Assembly (NCBI GenBank): GCA_019136515.1
Contig: JAGVUB010000025.1
Location: 1 to 64,000, forward strand
Direction of reading: 5' to 3'
Origin: Verrucomicrobiota bacterium
Lineage (GTDB): Bacteria; Verrucomicrobiota; Verrucomicrobiia; Opitutales; Opitutaceae
Length of the DNA stretch: 64,000 nucleotides
The stretch's first letter is position 1. Each line of letters begins with the position of its first letter. Positions 15,819 through 23,364 of the stretch are shown piece by piece. Below the pieces are notes generated by a model that ran no database searches, was not told the DNA's origin, and worked only from the letters and a program-made list of their open reading frames with translations. A program made the translations under genes and the position numbers.

Positions 15819-18554
15819 TCAGCCCAGCGCCTTCAGCAGGCGCTCGACTTCGGCGCGCTTGGTCTGGAGATCGGTGAGCTGCTTCTTCGCGCCTTCGAGG
15901 ACGGCCGGCGGGGCCTTGCTGGTGAACGCGGTGTTCGCCAACCGCGCCTCGGTGCCGGCGATGAGCTGGTTCAGCTTCTCGAGCTCCTTCGCCATCTTCG
16001 CCTTCTCGGCGCCGGCGTCGACGCTGGCTCCGAGATCGAGATACAGCGTGCCGAGCGGCGTGACGGTGGCCGACATCGCGGGCTCGGTCGTCGTGCGGCT
16101 GAGCTCGGCGGCGCCGACCATGCGGGTGAGCTTGGCCGAGGCGCTCTCGAGAACGGCCCACGAGGCGTCGGTGGTGAGGAAGACCAGCTTCACGTCGCGT
16201 CGCTGCGCGGCGGCCTTGTCGGCCTTCAGTGTGCGGGCGAGTTGCACGACCTTCTTGAGCTGCTCGACGGCGGCGGTGGCCGCGGCGTCGATCGTCACAC
16301 CCTTGGCCGCGAGCGCGGCGGTGAGGCCGGCGGCGGTGTCGAGGCGCGTCTGTTGGAGGTAGCTGCCCTCGGCTCCGTAACCGAGCAGGTGCCAGAGTTC
16401 CTCGGTGATGTGCGGCGCAAACGGCTCGAAGAGGAGCAGGAACTCGCGGATCACCAGATCCTGGATCGCGAGGCAGTTGGCCTTGCGCTGCGGGTCCTGG
16501 AGCTTGGCCTTCGAGACCTCGACGTACCAGTCGCAGAAGTCGCCCCAGAAGAAGCTGTAGAGCTTCTGCGTGGCGGCGGCGAATTCGAAGCCGGCGAACG
16601 ATTCCTCGAGCACGCGCATCGTGTCGGTGAGCGCGGCGAGGATGGCGTGGTCGTCCTCGTCGAAGAGGCCCGGCGTCAGCCGGCCCAGGATGGCGTCGAG
16701 CGAGCTGTTGTCGCTCATCTCGCCGCTCATCTGGCGGAAGCGCGAGGCGTTCCAGAGCTTGTTGCAGAAGTTGCGGCCACTCTCGATGCGATCCTCGTCG
16801 AACTTCACGTCCTGGCCGAGCGGCGCGATCTGGAGCAGGCCGAAGCGCAGGCCGTCGGCGCCGTACTTGTCGATCAGGATGAGCGGGTCGGGCGAGTTGC
16901 CGAGCGTCTTCGACATCTTGCGACCCTGTTTGTCGCGGACGATGCCGTTGAAGTAGACGTGCTTGAACGGGATGCGCTGCTCGACCGGCGCGCCGGGGCG
17001 GGCGAACTCGAGGCCGGCCATGATCATGCGCGCGACCCAGAAGAAGATGATGTCGGCGCCGGTGGCCAGCGTGGTGGTCGGATAGAGCGCGTCGAAGCCG
17101 AGTTTCTGCTGCGCCTCGGCGTTGGGCCAGCCGAGCGTGCCGATCGGCCAGAGCCACGAGGAGGCCCATGTGTCGAGCACGTCCTCCTCCTGGTCCCAGT
17201 TCTGCGGGTCGGCCGGGCCGTCGAGGGAAACGTGGACCTTCGTCGGATCCTTGAGGTCGGCCTCGGTGAGCTTCTCCTTGTCGATGCCCTTCCGATACCA
17301 GACCGGGATGCGGTGCCCCCACCAGAGCTGGCGGCTGATGCACCAGTCCTGGATCCCGTCGAGCCAGTTGAGGTAAACCTTGGTCCAGCGCTCCGGGTAG
17401 AACCTGATCAGGCCGTCGCGCACGACCTGCTTGGCCTCCTCGACGCGCGGGTAGCGCAGCCACCACTGCTGGGTGAGGCGCGGCTCGATCGGCACGTCGG
17501 CGCGCTCGGAGAAGCCGACGTTGTTCTCGTAGGCCTTCTCCTCGAGGAGCAGGCCGGCGTCCAGGAGGAGCTGCGACGCCTTCTTGCGGCCGGCGAAACG
17601 CTCCAGGCCGGCGAGCTCGGGGCCGGCGTTCTCGTTGAGCACGCCATCGGGGTTGAGCAGGTCGATGACCGGCAGCTTGTGGCGCTGGCCGATCTCGAAG
17701 TCGGTCTTGTCGTGGGCGGGCGTGACCTTGAGCACGCCGGCGGCGAACTTCGGATCGACCGCGGTGTCGGCAATAATCGGCAGCGGCTCACGTTTGCCGA
17801 GCGGGCGCCAGACGCACTTGCCGATGAGATGCTTGTAGCGCTCGTCGTCGGGGTGGACGGCGACGGCGACGTCGGCCGGGATGGTCTCCGGGCGGGTCGT
17901 CTCGACGGTGAGGAACTGGCCGGGCTGTTCGACGAGTTCGTAGCGCAGTTTGTAGATGAAGCCCTTCTGCGGCTTCATGATCACCTCTTCGTCGGAGAGC
18001 GCGGTGAGGCTGACCGGGCACCAGTTGACCATGCGCTTGCCGCGGTAGATGCGGCCGCTCTCGAAGAGCTTCACGAACGCCGTGAGCACGGAGCGGCTGT
18101 ACGCCGGGTCCATGGTGAAGGTGGTGCGTTCCCAATCACAGGAGCTGCCGAGCTCGCGGAGCTGCTTGAGGATGGTGTTGCCCGACTGTTCGCGCCAGGC
18201 CCACACACGCTTGAGGAACTCCTCGCGGCCGAGGTCGCGGCGCGTCTTCTTCTCGGTCTTGCGCAGGTGCTTCTCGACCATCGTCTGCGTGGCGATGCCG
18301 GCGTGGTCGGTGCCGGGGATCCAGCAGGCGGTCTTCCCTTCGAGGCGGGCGCGGCGGATGATGGCGTCCTGCAACGAATTGTTGAGGACGTGGCCCATGT
18401 GGAGGATGCCGGTGACGTTGGGCGGCGGGATGACGATGGTGTAGTTCTCGCGCCCGGCGACGGGCTGGCCACGGAAGCAGCCGGCGGACTGCCAGGCAGC
18501 ATACCACTTCTTTTCGACATCGCGCGGTTCGTAGCTCTTCGGGATCTCGCTCAT
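15819..18554 (-). CDS. valS: valyl-tRNA synthetase
   Basis: Charges tRNA-Val with valine; cytoplasmic class I synthetase, 911 aa, normal length for bacteria. The HIGH signature appears as PPPNVTGILHMGH with HMGH at residues 52-55, the KMSKS signature as GRKMSKTLGNSP near residue 545, and the editing domain contains TTRPETIPADVAVAVHPDD. WCISRQLWWGHRIPVWY lies before the CP core, and the C-terminus is the coiled-coil tRNA arm (EKAKMAKELEKLNQLIAGTE). I chose the ATG at 18554 (MSEIPKSYEPRDVEKKWY), where family homology begins; the longer open frame is intergenic. It is divergent from glnD across a 393-bp spacer and followed by a hairpin at 15755. Confidence 0.97.
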   Translation of the reverse strand: MSEIPKSYEPRDVEKKWYAAWQSAGCFRGQPVAGRENYTIVIPPPNVTGILHMGHVLNNSLQDAIIRRARLEGKTACWIPGTDHAGIATQTMVEKHLRKTEKKTRRDLGREEFLKRVWAWREQSGNTILKQLRELGSSCDWERTTFTMDPAYSRSVLTAFVKLFESGRIYRGKRMVNWCPVSLTALSDEEVIMKPQKGFIYKLRYELVEQPGQFLTVETTRPETIPADVAVAVHPDDERYKHLIGKCVWRPLGKREPLPIIADTAVDPKFAAGVLKVTPAHDKTDFEIGQRHKLPVIDLLNPDGVLNENAGPELAGLERFAGRKKASQLLLDAGLLLEEKAYENNVGFSERADVPIEPRLTQQWWLRYPRVEEAKQVVRDGLIRFYPERWTKVYLNWLDGIQDWCISRQLWWGHRIPVWYRKGIDKEKLTEADLKDPTKVHVSLDGPADPQNWDQEEDVLDTWASSWLWPIGTLGWPNAEAQQKLGFDALYPTTTLATGADIIFFWVARMIMAGLEFARPGAPVEQRIPFKHVYFNGIVRDKQGRKMSKTLGNSPDPLILIDKYGADGLRFGLLQIAPLGQDVKFDEDRIESGRNFCNKLWNASRFRQMSGEMSDNSSLDAILGRLTPGLFDEDDHAILAALTDTMRVLEESFAGFEFAAATQKLYSFFWGDFCDWYVEVSKAKLQDPQRKANCLAIQDLVIREFLLLFEPFAPHITEELWHLLGYGAEGSYLQQTRLDTAAGLTAALAAKGVTIDAAATAAVEQLKKVVQLARTLKADKAAAQRRDVKLVFLTTDASWAVLESASAKLTRMVGAAELSRTTTEPAMSATVTPLGTLYLDLGASVDAGAEKAKMAKELEKLNQLIAGTEARLANTAFTSKAPPAVLEGAKKQLTDLQTKRAEVERLLKALG

Positions 18555-18947
18555 GGGAAAAAGGGAAACGTCGAGGAAAGTTGCCCGCCCCCGGCGAGGC
18601 AACGCCGGATTCGGGTGCGGATCGCGCGTGCCGGCGGGGCTGACCGTCCCCGACCGTTTACCTTCACGGTCGTGAAGGTAAACGGTCGGCGGTGCCGAAG
18701 GAGCGCGGGGCCGTGCTCCACATCGCGGCCCGGGGCAATCCCGGACTCCGCCGCTTCGGCCGGGACGCACGGCGCACCTTCTTTCCAGGAAACGGCGGCG
18801 CGCCCAAGCCGGATTCAGGCACGCTTCCCGCTCTCCCACCCGGCATGCCATCCCGCGACTCCCCCTCCGAGCCAGCCGCCCCATCGCGCCCGCCCCTTAT
18901 TTGATTGGCGGTCCCTTCCGATTACCCCGTTATCCGGCTCTACTGCG
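18555..18947. other. valS-glnD divergent spacer with a long hairpin
   Basis: Divergent intergenic region. It holds the palindrome at 18650-18689 and no convincing gene. Promoters for valS and glnD must lie here but I cannot place them. Confidence 0.6.
18650..18689. repeat. 18-bp perfect inverted repeat
   Basis: Arms CCGACCGTTTACCTTCAC and GTGAAGGTAAACGGTCGG enclose GGTC. The stem is perfect over 18 bp. It lies about 100 bp upstream of valS and 260 bp upstream of glnD. It has no U-tract; it could be an operator, a leader hairpin or a dispersed repeat. Confidence 0.8.
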
Positions 18948-21758
18948 ATGATCCGAGGAATCCTCAAAGATGCCCGCAAACGGCTCGTGTTCACGGCCGA
19001 CCAGCCGATCGCACAACGGCTGGCCGCCGCCAAAGCGTTCCTGACGCACGTCGACGACGAGATCCTGCGGCACCACCGCGGGGGCGAGAGTGGCCTGACC
19101 GTGGCCGAGGCCCGCGCGACCGAGATCGACGCCCTCGTCGAACATCTTTTCGACTACGCCGCCGCCCAGTGGCGCCGCGCCCACACCGGCGCGCTGCCCG
19201 TGCCGGTGAGCCTCATCGCTCTCGGCGGTTACGGCCGCGGCGAACTCTGCCCGAAGAGCGACATCGACCTGATGTTCCTCTACCCGTCCGGCGTGCAGGC
19301 GGAGGCGCTCAAGCCGTTCCAGGAGTTCCTTACCCAGGAGCTGCTCTACATCCTCTGGGACTGCGGCCTGAAGGTCGGCCACTCCACCCGCACCATCGAC
19401 GAGGTCTTCGCCGAGGCCCGTCGCGACATGCAGACGAAGACCGCGCTGCTCGAGTCCCGTTTCCTCGCCGGGTCACCGCAGGTCTTCGAGAACTTCCAGG
19501 CCGCCTACCGCGCCTACTATCTCAAGGACGACCCGCGCGGCTACCTCGCCGCCCGCCTCAAGGACCAGGCCGAGCGCCGCGCCAAGAACGGCGGCACCGT
19601 CTTTCTCCAGGAACCCAACATCAAGAACGGCGTCGGCGGCCTGCGCGACTTCCAGAACACCCTCTGGATGGCCCGCGTGAAGCTCGGCCTGCTGCGCATC
19701 GAGGAGCTCAAGGAGCAGAACTACCTGCGCGAGGAGGAGCTGCGCGACTTCCAGCGCGGCTACGACTTCCTCCTCCGCGTGCGTCACGAACTCCACTACA
19801 CGGCCAACCACCCCACCGATCTCCTCAACCTCGACAACCAGCCCCGCGTCGCCCTCGGCCTCGGCTACACCGCCGAGGACGTCGTCGAGCGCGTCGAGGC
19901 GTTCATGCAGGACTACTACCGGCACGCGCAGGCCATCTACCGCATCTCCAAGCTCGTCGAGGACCGGCTCGCCCTCTCGCTCGCCGAACCCGCCCCCAGC
20001 CGCTTCTCGCTGCGCGCCCTCATCCGCTCCCGCCGCACCGAGCGCCCCAAGTCCATCGACGGCTTCATCCTCCGCGGCAACCGCCTTTCCGCCGAGCGCA
20101 ACACCGTCTTCACCGACGACCCCGAGCGCCTCGTGCGCGTGTTCCGCCACTGCCAGCAGCTCGAGTGCACGCCCGACCTCGACCTCCAGTCGCTCATCCG
20201 CGCCTCCGCCGCCCTCTGCACCGAATCCGTCCGCCGCGCCCCCGGCGCGATCGACAGCTTCAAGGCCATCCTGCAGGAGGCCGGCAACGTCTACCCGACC
20301 CTCTCGCTCATGCACGAGCTGGGCGTGCTCGGCCGCTTCGTGCCCGAATTCGAGCAGCTCAATTGCCTCGTCCAGCACGAGTTTTACCACCGCTACACGG
20401 CCGACATCCACACCCTCAACACCATCAAGGAGCTGGACGTCATCTACGCGGCCAAAGGCGACACCGAGCGGCGCTACCGCGACATCCTCCACCAGTGCGA
20501 GGATCCCACCCTCCTCTATCTCATTCTTCTCCTGCACGATATCGGCAAGGGCACCGGCATCCAGGGCCACGCCGAGTCCGGCGTCCATCTCGCGCGGCCC
20601 ATCCTCGAGCGCCTCGGCATCGACGCCGAGAACTCCGCCCTCGTCGCCTTTGTCATCCGCCACCATCTCCTGATGGCACGCTTCTGGCAGAAGCATGACC
20701 TCGACGATCCCGCGACTATCGCGCGCTTCGCGGAGCTGATGGGCGACCTCGAGAACCTCCGTTTTCTCTTCGTCCACACCTACTGCGACGCCCGCGGCAC
20801 CTCCACGGAACTCTGGAACAGCTACAAAAACACCCTCCACGCCACTCTCTACCACCGCACGGCCGAGCGCCTCACTCTCGGCCAGGCCGCCGCCGATCAA
20901 CGCAACGCCGAACGCAAAGCCATGCTCCACCGCGACCTCATCGCCCAGAAAATCCCCGGGATCAGCGCCGACGAGATCACCGCGCACTTCAATCTCCTGC
21001 CCGAACGCTACTTCGTCCAGACCGCGCCCGACGGCATCGTGCTGCACATCGGCATGGTCAACCGCCTCCTCTCGACCATCTCCGCCGCCGACTCCGTGGG
21101 CAGCCTGCGGCCCATCATCGAGTGGAAGGACGACCTCAACCGCTCCTTCACCGTCGTCAACGTCGTCACCTGGGACCGCGCCGGGCTCTTCTACCGCCTC
21201 GCCGGCGCCTTCAGCGTCGCCGGCCTGAACATTCTCAGCGCCAAGGTCATCTCCCGCGCCGATCACATCGCCATCGACACCTTCCACGTCGTCGAGCCCG
21301 GCCGCGGTCCGGTCCAGAACCAGTCGGCCCTCGAAGTCTTCCGCAAGACCGTCGAGGAATCGCTCGTCCACAACAAGGACCTGCTGCCCGACATCCTCGC
21401 GCAGGCCCGCAAGATCCGCGTCAGCCGTCTCACGCAGGAGGAGCGCGCCCTCCACGGCAACATCCCGCCCGTCGTCGAGGTGTATCACGAACTCGAGCTC
21501 AAGCGCACCATCATCGAGATCCAAGCACAGGATCAGATCGGCCTGCTCTACCGCATCGCCCGCGTGATCTTCGAGCACGGCTTCGACATCACCTTCGCCC
21601 GCATCGGCACCGAGCGCGGCATCGCCATCGACACCTTCTACGTCGAAAGCACCGACCAGCGCCCCGTGCAGGACACCGAGCGCCTCCGCGCCATGCGCGA
21701 CGCGATTACCGCGATCATCTCGCCCGCCGCCGACGAGCCCGTCGCCAAGGCGTCCTGA
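18948..21758 (+). CDS. glnD: [protein-PII] uridylyltransferase / uridylyl-removing enzyme
   Basis: Bifunctional sensor of glutamine that uridylylates and deuridylylates PII, controlling nitrogen assimilation; cytoplasmic, 936 aa, normal length. The nucleotidyltransferase signature ALGGYGRGELCPKSDIDLMF spans residues 91-110, the HD domain has LLHDIGKGTG near residue 529 and HAESGVHLA just after, and two ACT domains follow from about 734 (FTVVNVVTWDRAGLFYRLAG) and 854 (IIEIQAQDQIGLLYRIARV). The start at 18948 (MIRGILKDARKRLVF) is where homology begins; an open frame running from 15498 into it is an artefact of antisense valS. No PII (glnB), amtB or glnA is visible in the window. A hairpin downstream at 21883 may end the transcript. 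Confidence 0.96.
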   Translation: MIRGILKDARKRLVFTADQPIAQRLAAAKAFLTHVDDEILRHHRGGESGLTVAEARATEIDALVEHLFDYAAAQWRRAHTGALPVPVSLIALGGYGRGELCPKSDIDLMFLYPSGVQAEALKPFQEFLTQELLYILWDCGLKVGHSTRTIDEVFAEARRDMQTKTALLESRFLAGSPQVFENFQAAYRAYYLKDDPRGYLAARLKDQAERRAKNGGTVFLQEPNIKNGVGGLRDFQNTLWMARVKLGLLRIEELKEQNYLREEELRDFQRGYDFLLRVRHELHYTANHPTDLLNLDNQPRVALGLGYTAEDVVERVEAFMQDYYRHAQAIYRISKLVEDRLALSLAEPAPSRFSLRALIRSRRTERPKSIDGFILRGNRLSAERNTVFTDDPERLVRVFRHCQQLECTPDLDLQSLIRASAALCTESVRRAPGAIDSFKAILQEAGNVYPTLSLMHELGVLGRFVPEFEQLNCLVQHEFYHRYTADIHTLNTIKELDVIYAAKGDTERRYRDILHQCEDPTLLYLILLLHDIGKGTGIQGHAESGVHLARPILERLGIDAENSALVAFVIRHHLLMARFWQKHDLDDPATIARFAELMGDLENLRFLFVHTYCDARGTSTELWNSYKNTLHATLYHRTAERLTLGQAAADQRNAERKAMLHRDLIAQKIPGISADEITAHFNLLPERYFVQTAPDGIVLHIGMVNRLLSTISAADSVGSLRPIIEWKDDLNRSFTVVNVVTWDRAGLFYRLAGAFSVAGLNILSAKVISRADHIAIDTFHVVEPGRGPVQNQSALEVFRKTVEESLVHNKDLLPDILAQARKIRVSRLTQEERALHGNIPPVVEVYHELELKRTIIEIQAQDQIGLLYRIARVIFEHGFDITFARIGTERGIAIDTFYVESTDQRPVQDTERLRAMRDAITAIISPAADEPVAKAS

Positions 21759-21882
21759 CAGCGCCGCAGCCACCTTTGCCGGCATCGCGCTTCCGCGCTG
21801 CCTGCGAAGGCCGCGATCCGCCCGCGATTAGCGGGCGCCGACACCCCTGTTCCGGAGGCGATCAGCCGGAGGACTCGTCAAA

Positions 21883-21904
21883 GACTTCGCCCATCGGCGA
21901 AGTC
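21883..21904. terminator. hairpin between convergent glnD and hyfI
   Basis: Inverted repeat GACTTCGCC/GGCGAAGTC with loop CATC, between the ends of two converging genes. No U-tract on either strand; it may be a dispersed repeat acting as a transcript end. Confidence 0.5.
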
Positions 21905-21932
21905 CATCAGCGGTCTCTCCACTCCGAGATTC

Positions 21933-22757
21933 TCAGCCCGCCATCACCTTCCCGTCCGGCGCTTCGCCGGCGGCCTTGCCTTCAAGCCGGCCGATGATGC
22001 GCAGGAGCCCATCGAGAATCGTGAGCGGATGCGGCGGACAGCCGGGAATGTAGAGATCGATCGGCACCACCGAGTCCGCGCCCTGACACGTCTCCGCGTG
22101 GCCGACGAACGGCCCGCCGGAGATCGCACACGCACCCACGGCGATGGCGATCTTCGGACCGGGCACCGCGTCCCAGGTCTTCTTGAGCGCCAGCTCCATG
22201 CCCTTCGACACCGGCCCGGTGATGATGAGTCCGTCCGCATGCCGCGGCGACGCCACATACTGGATGCCGAAGCGGCCGAGATCCCAGCCGATGGTCCCGA
22301 GCACGTTGATGTCGGCCTCGCACGCGCCGCAGCCGCCGGCGCTCACCTGACGCAGCCGCAGCGAGCGCCCGAGCAGCTTCTTCATCTGCGCATCGAGCGC
22401 CGCGGCCAGCCGCAGCTCCTCCTGCCCCGGAGCGCCGAGCACGAGATCCTCGCGCCGCCGCACCGCCAGCCGGTGGTCGCGCGTCTGGACAATGGCCTTG
22501 CTCGGGCACGCCGCCACGCACTCTCCACAAAACAGGCACCGGCCGAGATCGAGTGCCACCGGCTTGCCGGCCTCGCGCGCGATCGCCTCCGTCGGGCACA
22601 CCGGCACACAGGCCGTGCAGCCATCGGCGCACTTCGCGCCATCGACGCGCAACGCCCCGCCATGCCGATCCGGCAACGCCGGCGCCGGCCCGTCCGGGTA
22701 CGCCATGGTCGCGCAACCGGCCTTCAATCGATGGGTGATGGTATCGAGGACGAACAT
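21933..22757 (-). CDS. hyfI: HyfI/NuoB-like subunit with N-terminal 2x[4Fe-4S] domain
   Basis: Electron-transfer subunit of a group 4 hydrogenase-related membrane complex, 274 aa. The N-terminal domain carries two ferredoxin-type motifs, CADGCTACVPVCPTEAI (with x3 in the first spacing) near residues 43-59 and CLFCGECVAACPSKAI near 74-89, equivalent to a HyfH subunit. The second half is NuoB-like and keeps four cysteines for the proximal cluster: GGCGACEADIN, VGACAISGG and PGCPPHP. The two normally separate subunits are therefore fused. It is the last gene of the minus-strand hyf operon; a DUF3592 gene lies between it and hyfG. It would accept electrons from ferredoxin or another donor and pass them towards HyfG. 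Start at 22757, MFVLDTITHRLKAGCATMAY. Confidence 0.9.
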   Translation of the reverse strand: MFVLDTITHRLKAGCATMAYPDGPAPALPDRHGGALRVDGAKCADGCTACVPVCPTEAIAREAGKPVALDLGRCLFCGECVAACPSKAIVQTRDHRLAVRRREDLVLGAPGQEELRLAAALDAQMKKLLGRSLRLRQVSAGGCGACEADINVLGTIGWDLGRFGIQYVASPRHADGLIITGPVSKGMELALKKTWDAVPGPKIAIAVGACAISGGPFVGHAETCQGADSVVPIDLYIPGCPPHPLTILDGLLRIIGRLEGKAAGEAPDGKVMAG

Positions 22758-22793
22758 GGCGGTTTGGGTTCAGCGGTTCTGAAAATCGGGAGC

Positions 22794-22819
22794 GACAGAA
22801 GGTAACGAAGCGAACGAAG
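22794..22819. repeat. left 26-bp inverted repeat flanking DUF3592 gene
   Basis: Starts GACAGAAGGTAACGAAG. The inverted copy at 23298-23323 matches it at 25 of 26 positions. It stops four bases before the DUF3592 stop codon. Confidence 0.85.
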
Positions 22820-22822
22820 GCT

Positions 22823-23260
22823 TCATCCGAGGACTCGGATCCATCCGAGGAACACGAGCGGGAACGAGAGGCAAATCCCGGAGAGGGCCTTCCATCCCCT
22901 GATCGCTCGAGGGCTCGGGAGTTCGAGAAAACTTTCACTCGGGTTGACGGGATCAAAGTGAACCGTGACCACCGCATCCTTGGGATAGCGTTTGAGATAC
23001 ACCTTGGGATTCCGGTCTTCACAGCTCGCCGGACAGATGCGAGACCCCACGTAAAGATCTGGGGTGAGGTACTCGTAAACGATGACCGCCGACCGTGCCC
23101 GCCCCCACCCAACAACTCTCGAATCAACCACGATACCTTGAGTGGACTGCCAAGCAGCAACACGCCGTCGCAGAGCCAGCAACTGGCGGACCTGGTAAGC
23201 CGAAAAAAGGCCGACCAGCGGAACCAGAATCAACGACAGGACTGAATCTCGATCGAGCAT
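22823..23260 (-). CDS. DUF3592 membrane protein inserted in hyf operon
   Basis: A 145-aa protein of unknown function. Two hydrophobic segments lie at the ends: VLSLILVPLVGLFSAYQV at residues 7-24, and LSGICLSFPLVFLGWI close to the C-terminus. Between them is a soluble domain with GIVVDSRVVGWGRARSAVIV, VGSRICP and YLKRYPKDAVVTVHFDPVNP, the typical DUF3592 pattern. It is bracketed by a 26-bp inverted repeat pair (22794 and 23298) and is less GC-rich than hyfI and hyfG. Homologous hyf-type operons do not need such a gene, so I read it as a cassette inserted between hyfG and hyfI. It faces the same way as the operon and could still be co-transcribed. Start at 23260 (MLDRDSVLSLILVPL). Confidence 0.78.
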   Translation of the reverse strand: MLDRDSVLSLILVPLVGLFSAYQVRQLLALRRRVAAWQSTQGIVVDSRVVGWGRARSAVIVYEYLTPDLYVGSRICPASCEDRNPKVYLKRYPKDAVVTVHFDPVNPSESFLELPSPRAIRGWKALSGICLSFPLVFLGWIRVLG

Positions 23261-23297
23261 GGGCAGCTTCGTGATTGGTCGAATGACAACAGTCGGT

Positions 23298-23323
23298 CTT
23301 CGTTCTCTTCGTTACCTTCTGTC
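23298..23323. repeat. right 26-bp inverted repeat flanking DUF3592 gene
   Basis: Reverse complement of the copy at 22794-22819 with one mismatch. It lies 37 bp upstream of the DUF3592 start, in a run of similar CTTC/CGTT words extending to about 23350. Confidence 0.85.
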
Positions 23324-23364
23324 GTCCGTTGTTCGTCTTCTGTCTTCCGTCGCCCGCTCGCACT

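Noticed and set aside
15498-21758. A single giant plus-strand protein of over 2000 residues
   Set aside because: Its first half is antisense to valS and only open because of high GC; real homology (GlnD) begins at 18948.
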